From Haloarcula marismortui ATCC 43049 (lineage in GTDB: Archaea; Halobacteriota; Halobacteria; Halobacteriales; Haloarculaceae): DNA of 64,000 nucleotides. Below are positions 24,585-32,304 of the stretch, piece after piece. A model generated the notes under the pieces. It did not search any database. It saw only the letters and a program-made list of their open reading frames with translations, and was not told the DNA's origin. The stretch spans positions 124,001-188,000 of the forward strand of contig NC_006395.1 of the NCBI RefSeq assembly GCF_000011085.1, in the 5' to 3' direction. Every line of letters begins with the position of its first letter. The first letter of the stretch is position 1. A program made the translations under genes and the position numbers.

Positions 24585-26531
24585 TTATTCCACGAGTTCG
24601 AGGCCCGTTATCTCAAATCGTGTCCCACCCATCGAACTCTCAGTTGCACAGATATCCCAGCCATGTGCGTCAGCGACTCGTTTGACGATGTTGAGACCCA
24701 GCCCAGTCCCTGATTCGGAAGTCGAGTAGCCAGCCTCGAACACCTTTTCGCGGTCCTCGGCAGGGATTCCAGGGCCATCGTCTTCGATGTAGAATCCGGT
24801 GGCGTCAGCGAAAATCCCGCCCACAACGACAGTGACATCCCGGCCTGCGTGGTCAATCGTGTTCCTGAACAGATTTTCGAGCAGATGCCGGAACTGATCG
24901 GTGTCAGCTTTGACCAGTGGCTGGGTATCGGCCCCGCAATCACAGTACAGTTCGGCTTCGTCTGCAGGGTCAGAGACGAGCTTCCACGCGGCCTCAGCGG
25001 CTGTGTCGATCGAGACAGGTTCCAGTGACCCGATTTCTTGTTGCTCTCGCGCTAGCCAGAGGAGGTCCTCGACAATGCGTTCCATCCGATCGGTCGCTGT
25101 CTCGATCACAGCGAGATGCTCGTTTGACTGTTCGGCCTGCAGGAGCGCCAGGCGACCTTGTATGACCGTTAACGGGTTCCGAAGGTCGTGGCTGACAGTT
25201 GCAGCAAACTGCTCTAGCTGTTCTTTTTGATCCTGCAGTTCCCGTTCACGTCTTGTCCGTTCGGAGATGTCTCGACCGGTGCCGACGAGCCCTATCAGGT
25301 CACCGTCCTGATCAGTTAGCCGGTCAGCAGTGAACTCGTGGGGAACGCGCTTTCCCGCTGCGGTACGGAACTCCGCTTCGATGGTTGATTGCCCCGTTGT
25401 GAGCGCCTCCTCAATCGCCTCGGAGACTCCCTCTCGTTCTTCTTCCGGAAAAAGACTGAGTGCGTCGAGATCAGAGATCTTCTCGTCGGCGTACCCGGCC
25501 AGTGTTGCGAATTGTTCATTACAGCGCTGGACAGTGCCCGCAGAATCGATGACGTAGAATATGTCAGCAAGCGAATCGAGTGCCTGGTCGATAAAGGTCC
25601 GCTCGGCACGCAGTTCGTCTCGGATCTTCAGCGAATGCATGGCGTGTGAGATGCTATTCCCAAGTTCGCTGAGTAATGCCTGTTCGTCCTCAGCAAAGGC
25701 AAACGAACGGGATGAATAGACGCACAGGAGACCATACAGCGTGTCATTGTATTCTAGCGGAACCGCAGCGGTGCTTCGATAGCCGCGGTCGAGTGCTTCC
25801 TCTCGCCAGACCTCGAACGCCGGGTCAGCTTGAATATTCTGCGACGTCGCAATACGTCGTTTGCGGACGGCCGTGCCTGCAGGACCCTGTCCAGTCGGAG
25901 AGTTATCCGCAGTGACAACAATAGTATCGAGATACGCGTCCTCGACGCCGGCCCAGGCCTGTGGCTCGATTCGGTCTGTCTCAGGGTCACGCTCGCCGAT
26001 CCATGCGAAACGGTAGGGCTCAGAGTCGCTAATGGTCTCACAGACCCGAGTTTTGATTTCCGATAGCGAACTCGCCCGGATGAGCGCCTGGTCGATGTTG
26101 CTGACGAGCGCGCGAACCCGTTCAAGTTCGGCAGCGCGCTGATTGGTGCGGTACTGTTCGACGGCGTTTTCGATACGATTTGCGAGGAGTGCGTATCGTT
26201 CCGTTCCGTGCCCTTTTCGGAGATAATCGGTTGCACCGGCGGCAATTGCGTCGCTGGCGACCGCTTCACTCCCCTCCCCAGTGAAGAGGATAAACGGTAG
26301 GTCAGGGTACTCTGCACGGACAGCTTTGAGGAGTTCGATACCGTCTTTCTCAGGCATCCGGTAGTCACTGATAATACAGTCAACAGAACGTGTAGCAAGT
26401 TTATCGAGCCCTTCAGCAGCACTCGCTGCGGTTATTATCTTGAGTTGATCGGATTGCTGTGCAAGTATTTCCGATGCCACGTCCAGAAAATCGGGTTCAT
26501 CATCAATATGAAGCACAAGGATACTCGTCAT
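24585..26531 (-). CDS. Hybrid sensor histidine kinase (receiver-GAF-PAS-HisKA-HATPase)
   Basis: 648 residues from MTSILVLHIDDEPD. An N-terminal receiver domain keeps its acidic pocket (HIDDEPD), phospho-acceptor Asp in CIISDYRMPEKDG and the Lys in TDYLRKG. A GAF domain follows (about residues 155-300, including RFAWIGERDPETDRIEPQAWAG and GYRSTAAVPLEYNDTLYGLLCVYS). A PAS domain covers FIDQALDSLADIFYVIDSAGTVQRCNEQFATLAGY. The kinase core has the H box FAATVSHDLRNPLTVIQG, N box HLLENLFRNTIDHAG, G1 IEDDGPGIPAEDRE and G2 GTGLGLNIVKRVADAHGWD. It is soluble, with no transmembrane helix. Partner proteins are unknown. A start 18 codons upstream (26585) is possible. Confidence 0.9.
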   Translation of the reverse strand: MTSILVLHIDDEPDFLDVASEILAQQSDQLKIITAASAAEGLDKLATRSVDCIISDYRMPEKDGIELLKAVRAEYPDLPFILFTGEGSEAVASDAIAAGATDYLRKGHGTERYALLANRIENAVEQYRTNQRAAELERVRALVSNIDQALIRASSLSEIKTRVCETISDSEPYRFAWIGERDPETDRIEPQAWAGVEDAYLDTIVVTADNSPTGQGPAGTAVRKRRIATSQNIQADPAFEVWREEALDRGYRSTAAVPLEYNDTLYGLLCVYSSRSFAFAEDEQALLSELGNSISHAMHSLKIRDELRAERTFIDQALDSLADIFYVIDSAGTVQRCNEQFATLAGYADEKISDLDALSLFPEEEREGVSEAIEEALTTGQSTIEAEFRTAAGKRVPHEFTADRLTDQDGDLIGLVGTGRDISERTRRERELQDQKEQLEQFAATVSHDLRNPLTVIQGRLALLQAEQSNEHLAVIETATDRMERIVEDLLWLAREQQEIGSLEPVSIDTAAEAAWKLVSDPADEAELYCDCGADTQPLVKADTDQFRHLLENLFRNTIDHAGRDVTVVVGGIFADATGFYIEDDGPGIPAEDREKVFEAGYSTSESGTGLGLNIVKRVADAHGWDICATESSMGGTRFEITGLELVE

Positions 26532-26765
26532 CTCTGACACAATATCGGATGTACCTAACTTCGAACGATAAACTTGCTGACCCAAGTATCAGATTATATA
26601 CTTTGATGGTGTCATAGTGTGACTCAGTAGCGGTATGAGCCGGTGGCATGCTGGACGCCGAATATCCAACTAAACCGGGCAGTACAGAGCTATATGGGGC
26701 ACCCGAATATCATATATAAAAACTGGCGCGGTTGATTCATAAAATCTCGATGCATAGTTGTAATA

Positions 26766-29700
26766 ATGGCTTATGCCGGTGACGGGACTCCCGATACCAT
26801 TCACGTTTTGTATGTAAACGACGATGGCGACTTTGCTGAGTTAGCGCAGACGAAACTCCGGAATATCTCATCTGACTTTGACGTCACAGCAGTCGGGACT
26901 ATAGAGGCTGCTCTCGACCTGCTTGCAACTTCGGCTATCGATTGTGTGGTCACATCGTACTCATTGCCGGACGGGACGGGAATTGATCTTCTGGACCGGT
27001 TACAAGCGGAACAGGACGAACGACCGACGATCCTGTTTACCGGCCGTGGGAGCGAGCGAATCGCCAGCGAAGCGACACAGGCGGGTGTCTCCGATTACGT
27101 TCCGGTCCGCGCAGGCCAGAACAGTTTCGAGTTGCTCGCGAGCCGTATCCAGACGCTCACCGAGGCCGCTCGCAAGCAAGCGGCCGCCGAGCGACTGTCA
27201 GACCGCTTCCAGCGAACGCTTGAGCGGGCAACTGACGGGATTTATGCTGTCGACAACGAATGGCGTATCGAATATATAAACGAGAAGATGGCAAAGCGCG
27301 TCGACCGCGACCCCGACGCTGTCGTCGGTGCAGTCATCTGGGAAGAGTTTCCCTCCATAGTTGGAACGGAACTCGAAGAGAAATACCGAACCGCAATGGA
27401 GACCGGCGACCCGGTGTCGTTCGAACAGTACCTTGGCGAGCCGTTGGATTACTGGGTTGAAATACGAGCCTTTCCCGACGATGACGGTCTGACCGTCTTT
27501 TCACAAGAGACCACGGCGGAGCGGGAACGAGAACTGGAGTTAGAGCGCAGTGAAGCCATCCTCGAAAATATCCACGACGTTGTGTTCGTTCTCGATGACG
27601 AAGGGACAATCGAGTTCGCGAACACCGCTTCGAGACGACTGGTTAGCGGAGACAGAGCGACCAAAATAACGGGACAACAGCTGGAAGCGGTCGTTGGAGA
27701 CCGGATGTCCAAATCCGATACGGAGCGGTTCACAACGGCGGTCGAATCAACGGTCGATGATATCGAGACCGACGGTGGCGTGACAGGATTGTACGACACG
27801 GACCTGCAACTCGATGTGACGACCGACGGCGGCAAGCGGACGTTAGATGTCCGCGTCACACCGTTCCGGGGCAACGCTGACCGGCAGGTGCTCGTCGTTG
27901 CCCGAGACATTACCGAACAGAGCAGGGCGAAACGACAGTTAGAGCAGGAGCGGGATGCACTGCGGGAACTCCAGACCGTCATGGCAAGGGGTGATATCTC
28001 GGCCGAGACGCGCCTCGAAGAACTGCTCGATCTGGGCTGTCAGACACTCGGGCTCGACATCGGAATCGTCTCACACGTTCAGGGCGACGATTACACAGTC
28101 AGAGCAGTACACGCCCCAGATGCGGAAATCGAATCCGGGGACCAGTTCGACCTCGAATCGACGTACTGCGCGGAGGTGGTCGGAACAGATGCGGTCTGTT
28201 CGTTCGCAGACGCTGTCACTGAAGGGAAAGAGACCCACCCTGCGTATCGTGAGCTGGAGTTGGAATCGTATATCGGCGTGCCACTCATCGTCGATGGGGT
28301 CCGGTACGGGACAGTCAACTTTTCCAGTCCGGCAACACGAGTCGCACCCTTCGGGGCGCTTGAGCGAACGTTTGTGAAGCTACTCTCAGAGCTTGTAAGC
28401 GCCGAAATATCCCGGATGCAGGACCAGACCGATCTTAAGCGCCAGGAGTTCCTGTTCGAGCGGGTGCAGAACATCGCGGATATCGGTGTGTGGGAGTATT
28501 TCCCGGCCACGGACAGCCTCGACTGGTCTGACGGCGTCCGTCGGATTCACGGTGTTGCCGACGAGTACGAGCCGTCACTTGATGACGCACTTGGTTTTTA
28601 TCATCCTGACGACAGAGACAAGATTTCGAAGGCAGTGGAACAGACGATTGCGGACCGGGAACCGTATGACATCGATCTCCGGATCGTTCGGACCGACGGC
28701 GACGTGCGCGACGTTCGGGCGTGGGGAGAACGCGTCGACGACCCACAAGACGATGAGCCCGTTCTTCGAGGCGTTTTTCAGGATATTACGGAGCGGAAAG
28801 CCCGGGAACGAGCGCACCAGGAACTTGCTGAAGAGTACGAGGCACTGCTCAACAGTTCCGGTGACGCCATATTCATGCTTGACGTCGATACGGCGGGTGA
28901 CGAGCGAGCGTTCGAGTTTGCTCGACTCAGCCCCGGCTACGAGTCACAGACAGGACTCACAACCGAGGACGTTCGAGGACGGACGCCACGAGACATCTTC
29001 GGTGATGAACGTGGTGCTGAACTCGCGGCGAACTACACGCGCTGTGTCGAGGAGCGTGCGCCGATTTCGTATCGGGAAGAACTGGATATCGCTGACGACG
29101 CACGGTTCTGGGACACGAGCCTCGCGCCAGTTATCCTTGACGATGAGATCGTCCGGATCGTCGGTATCGCCCGCAACGTAACTGAACAGGTCGAGCGGGA
29201 ACGTAAACTTGAGACGACGAACCAGCGACTTGAATCACTCATCGAGGCGACGCCACTCACTGTCATGGAAATCGACACGGACGGAACGGTCACCCGCTGG
29301 AACGACGGGGCCGAGAATATGTTCGGCTGGTCACGGGCGGAGGTGCTTGGCGAGTTCAATCCGATTGTCCCGGACGAGCAGCAAGCTGAGTTTGAATCCC
29401 ACCGAGAGCGCGTATTGAGCGGCGAGCCGATTCGGGGCAAGGAGGTTCGACGGAAGACGAAAGCCGGTGAGGAACTAGATCTGCTCCTGTCGGTTGCCCC
29501 GATCGCTGCTCCCGACGGGGAAATAACGAACGTACTAGCTGTTCTAGAGGATATCACTGAACAGAAGCAATTAGAGTCGAAGCTCCGCTCACTGCAGGAA
29601 ACAGCACAGCGGCTCAGTGCCGCACAGTCGAGTGCGGAAATCGGCGACATCGCTATCGAGGCTGCTGTCGAGACGCTCGGATTCGAACTCACCGGGATCT

Positions 29701-30665
29701 GGGAGTACGCCGACCAGACAGACGAGCTTGTTCCACTGACGGCGAGTGCTGCCACGAGCGAACGGTTCGGTGAACTGCCACGGTTGCAGTCCGATGAGTC
29801 GCTTGCCTGGGAGGCGTTTGCGGCGTCAGAAATGCGTCGCTACGACGACATCCAGTCCGTGGCGTCGGTCGGCGAAGCTGACAGGAGCCTCAGAAGTGGC
29901 CTGTTCGTGCCACTGGGAGAGTTTGGGCTTATTTGTGTCGGAACGCCACAGGAACAGATCTTCTCTGAAGCAGACGTAGACCTGTTCCAGATACTGGGCG
30001 CGACCGTCGAGGCGGCATTCACCCGCGCAAGCCGGGAAACCGAACTACAGCGACAGAACGAGCGGCTCGATGAGTTCGCCAGTGTCGTCGCCCACGACCT
30101 CCGGAATCCGCTATCCATCGCCATCGGATTTCTCGACATCATCGAGGAGTCGGGCGACCTCAGTCACGTAGACCGGATCGAGGCGGCACATGACCGCATG
30201 GAGCGGCTGATCGACGACCTCCTGACGCTGGCGCGTGGTGAGACCACGGTTACGGATACGAAACAGATCGACCTTGCGACCGTGACGACGGAGGCCTGGG
30301 GATACGTCGACACCGTCGAAGCAACGCTGACGGTTGCTGAGACGGTCCCGACAGTGGCTGGTGACGCCGGCCGGCTGACGCAGCTGTTCGAGAACCTCTT
30401 CAGAAACGCTATCGAGCATGGCGGGGAAGCCGTCACGGTAACCGTCGGGCAGCTAGACGGCGGTGAGGGGTTCTACGTCGCGGACGACGGCGATGGGATC
30501 CCCCCGGCAAAGCGTGGGGACGTACTGGAACACGGCGTTACGTCTACCAAGGGAGGCACTGGCTTTGGGCTCTCGATCGTAGAGGACATCGCCAAAGCGC
30601 ACGGCTGGACCGTCCGTGTGACGGAAGGGGCTGCTGGCGGGGCACGGTTCGAGTTTTGCTACTGA
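26766..30665 (+). CDS. Large multi-PAS/GAF sensor histidine kinase with degenerate receiver
   Basis: 1299 residues. Order seen: N-terminal receiver-like domain (residues 10-130), PAS (about 150-265), PAS (265-395), GAF (400-550), PAS (560-680), PAS (690-815), PAS (820-945), GAF (950-1085), then HisKA/HATPase. The kinase core is intact: FASVVAHDLRNPLSIAIGF, QLFENLFRNAIEHGG, VADDGDGIPPAKRG and GGTGFGLSIVEDIAKAHGW. The receiver has CVVTSYSLPDGTG, where the phospho-acceptor Asp position is Ser, and no Lys at the end (VSDYVPVRAG), so it probably cannot be phosphorylated. Cytoplasmic; signals unknown. Divergent from the kinase at 24585, with 235 bases between starts. Confidence 0.9.
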   Translation: MAYAGDGTPDTIHVLYVNDDGDFAELAQTKLRNISSDFDVTAVGTIEAALDLLATSAIDCVVTSYSLPDGTGIDLLDRLQAEQDERPTILFTGRGSERIASEATQAGVSDYVPVRAGQNSFELLASRIQTLTEAARKQAAAERLSDRFQRTLERATDGIYAVDNEWRIEYINEKMAKRVDRDPDAVVGAVIWEEFPSIVGTELEEKYRTAMETGDPVSFEQYLGEPLDYWVEIRAFPDDDGLTVFSQETTAERERELELERSEAILENIHDVVFVLDDEGTIEFANTASRRLVSGDRATKITGQQLEAVVGDRMSKSDTERFTTAVESTVDDIETDGGVTGLYDTDLQLDVTTDGGKRTLDVRVTPFRGNADRQVLVVARDITEQSRAKRQLEQERDALRELQTVMARGDISAETRLEELLDLGCQTLGLDIGIVSHVQGDDYTVRAVHAPDAEIESGDQFDLESTYCAEVVGTDAVCSFADAVTEGKETHPAYRELELESYIGVPLIVDGVRYGTVNFSSPATRVAPFGALERTFVKLLSELVSAEISRMQDQTDLKRQEFLFERVQNIADIGVWEYFPATDSLDWSDGVRRIHGVADEYEPSLDDALGFYHPDDRDKISKAVEQTIADREPYDIDLRIVRTDGDVRDVRAWGERVDDPQDDEPVLRGVFQDITERKARERAHQELAEEYEALLNSSGDAIFMLDVDTAGDERAFEFARLSPGYESQTGLTTEDVRGRTPRDIFGDERGAELAANYTRCVEERAPISYREELDIADDARFWDTSLAPVILDDEIVRIVGIARNVTEQVERERKLETTNQRLESLIEATPLTVMEIDTDGTVTRWNDGAENMFGWSRAEVLGEFNPIVPDEQQAEFESHRERVLSGEPIRGKEVRRKTKAGEELDLLLSVAPIAAPDGEITNVLAVLEDITEQKQLESKLRSLQETAQRLSAAQSSAEIGDIAIEAAVETLGFELTGIWEYADQTDELVPLTASAATSERFGELPRLQSDESLAWEAFAASEMRRYDDIQSVASVGEADRSLRSGLFVPLGEFGLICVGTPQEQIFSEADVDLFQILGATVEAAFTRASRETELQRQNERLDEFASVVAHDLRNPLSIAIGFLDIIEESGDLSHVDRIEAAHDRMERLIDDLLTLARGETTVTDTKQIDLATVTTEAWGYVDTVEATLTVAETVPTVAGDAGRLTQLFENLFRNAIEHGGEAVTVTVGQLDGGEGFYVADDGDGIPPAKRGDVLEHGVTSTKGGTGFGLSIVEDIAKAHGWTVRVTEGAAGGARFEFCY

Positions 30666-30737
30666 GGGAAGCGCCGGTAGCGGTTTCTCGCCCCCGACTG
30701 ACGGTGTGGCCCCCGTATGAAATCAGCGGACCCAGTG

Positions 30738-32033
30738 TTACGGCCAGAGCCCCCGTGCTTCGTGGGCCTCCGCGATGCGGGACAGGGCGACGATGTACGC
30801 CGCATCGCGCCACGTGATATCGCGGTTTTCGAACTCCGTTCGGACTGCGTCCCAGGCCGCTCGCATCTCTTCGTCGAGTTCGTCGTTCACTCGCTCGAGA
30901 GACCACGACCGGCGGTTGATGTCCTGTAGCCACTCGAAGTAGCTCACCGTGACGCCGCCGGCGTTCGCCAGAATGTCCGGAATCACGACGACGTCCCGGT
31001 CAGCGAGGATCGAATCAGCGGTAGACGTAGTCGGGCCGTTCGCCCCTTCAACGACGTACTCCGCAGCGATGTCGTCCGCGTTTGCCTCGGTGATGACGTT
31101 CCCGAGCGCTGCCGGAATGAGGACGTCGACATCCAGCGTCAGCAGTTCGTCGTTCGAAATCACGGTGTCGGCGTACTCGGTGACCGCCTCCGGTTCCTCG
31201 TCGTGTGATGGCACTGTCGCCGTATCGATACCGGCGGGGTCGTACATTGCCCCGTTCACGTCGCTGATCGCGACGACAGTCGCGCCCTGTTCGTCGAGCA
31301 ACCGTGCGGCATTCGCACCGACACTGCCGTAGCCCTGTACTGCGACCGTGGTCTCAGACAGCGGCTGGTCGTAGTACTCACAGACCTGCTGTGTGATAAT
31401 CGCGACGCTCCGGCCGGGCGCGTCTTCACGCCCCTCACTCCCACCGACAATCGGTGGCTTACCGGTGACGACCCCCGGTATCGTCTCACCCTCCTGCATG
31501 GAGTAGGCGTCCATCAGCCAGGCCATCGTCTGTGGGTCTGTTCCCATATCCGGGGCTGGTATGTCCCGGTTTGGCCCGATGACCGCACGGAGTTCCTGTG
31601 CGAACCGGCGAGTGAGCCGTTCTTTTTCGTCTCGGCTCAGCGTTTTCGGATTGACCGCGATACCCCCTTTTGCGCCGCCGAAGGGGAGATCCATCACCGC
31701 ACATTTCCAGGTCATCCAGATCCCGAGGCCGACGCATTCGTCCCTCGTCACGTCGGGGTGATAGCGAAGCCCGCCTTTGTACGGTCCCCTGACGCTATCG
31801 TGCTGGGCTCGATAGCCGGTGAACACTTCCACTGTGCCATCGTCCCGCTCGATCGGGACAGTGACCTCGTGGACGTTTTGCGGATGATTGAGTCGTTCGA
31901 CGATGTTCGGGTCGATATCGAGGTGGTCCGCGGCCCGGTGGAGCTGCAGACGGGCTGTTTCGAGCGCTGATTCGGGCTCGGACGGCGTCGACGAATTGTC
32001 CGACGAAGAGGCGGAGCTCAGTTCTGGTCCCAT
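30738..32033 (-). CDS. gdhB: Glutamate dehydrogenase (Glu/Leu/Phe/Val family)
   Basis: 431 residues, typical of hexameric GDH. The catalytic-lysine loop is present as [19 protein letters not shown] (about residues 115-133), preceded by [29 protein letters not shown], and the dinucleotide-binding [29 protein letters not shown]. It converts glutamate and 2-oxoglutarate with NAD(P)(H), linking ammonia to carbon metabolism. The 47-residue zinc-ribbon gene ends two bases before its ATG, so the two form an operon. Haloarchaea carry several GDHs; the cofactor cannot be settled by eye. Confidence 0.92.
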   Translation of the reverse strand: MGPELSSASSSDNSSTPSEPESALETARLQLHRAADHLDIDPNIVERLNHPQNVHEVTVPIERDDGTVEVFTGYRAQHDSVRGPYKGGLRYHPDVTRDECVGLGIWMTWKCAVMDLPFGGAKGGIAVNPKTLSRDEKERLTRRFAQELRAVIGPNRDIPAPDMGTDPQTMAWLMDAYSMQEGETIPGVVTGKPPIVGGSEGREDAPGRSVAIITQQVCEYYDQPLSETTVAVQGYGSVGANAARLLDEQGATVVAISDVNGAMYDPAGIDTATVPSHDEEPEAVTEYADTVISNDELLTLDVDVLIPAALGNVITEANADDIAAEYVVEGANGPTTSTADSILADRDVVVIPDILANAGGVTVSYFEWLQDINRRSWSLERVNDELDEEMRAAWDAVRTEFENRDITWRDAAYIVALSRIAEAHEARGLWP

Positions 32034-32035
32034 CG

Positions 32036-32179
32036 TTATTCAAGTGGTGTCAGTCGGTTGCGCATTTCGCCGCCACAGTCCTGACAGTTCTCCGGTTGGC
32101 TCACTGCAGTGATGACTTTGCCACACGCAAAGCACTCGTACGGTGTCTTCTCGCCGTGGTCTTGCTCTACATCTCTCAT
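32036..32179 (-). CDS. 47-residue rubrerythrin-like zinc-ribbon protein
   Basis: An ORF too short for a 60-residue cutoff lies directly upstream of gdhB. It starts ATG at 32177-32179 and stops TAA at 32036-32038. The sequence contains two CxxC pairs: [13 protein letters not shown] and [13 protein letters not shown], typical of the rubrerythrin-like zinc-ribbon small proteins frequent in haloarchaea. The metal is expected to be Zn or Fe. The stop is two bases from the gdhB start, so the two are surely co-transcribed. Function is unknown; in this position it might modulate GdhB or nitrogen metabolism, which is inference. Confidence 0.75.
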   Translation of the reverse strand: MRDVEQDHGEKTPYECFACGKVITAVSQPENCQDCGGEMRNRLTPLE

Positions 32180-32286
32180 ATGTATTCACGAGTGGCGGTG
32201 TCCGACCGCCAGTACTCGATTAAGGAATAGAAGGACATCAAAGGAATATTCAGAGGTTAAACAAAGGGGCAGGGGTAGAGTTGGTT

Positions 32287-32301
32287 GTTTATTATTGAAC
32301 C
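32287..32301. repeat. 15-bp perfect inverted-repeat partner, left copy
   Basis: GTTTATTATTGAACC at 32287-32301 is the exact reverse complement of GGTTCAATAATAAAC at 35291-35305. It lies just downstream of the Bat-like gene's stop and about 108 bases upstream of the small zinc-ribbon-gdhB operon start. Confidence 0.7.
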
Positions 32302-32304
32302 CCT

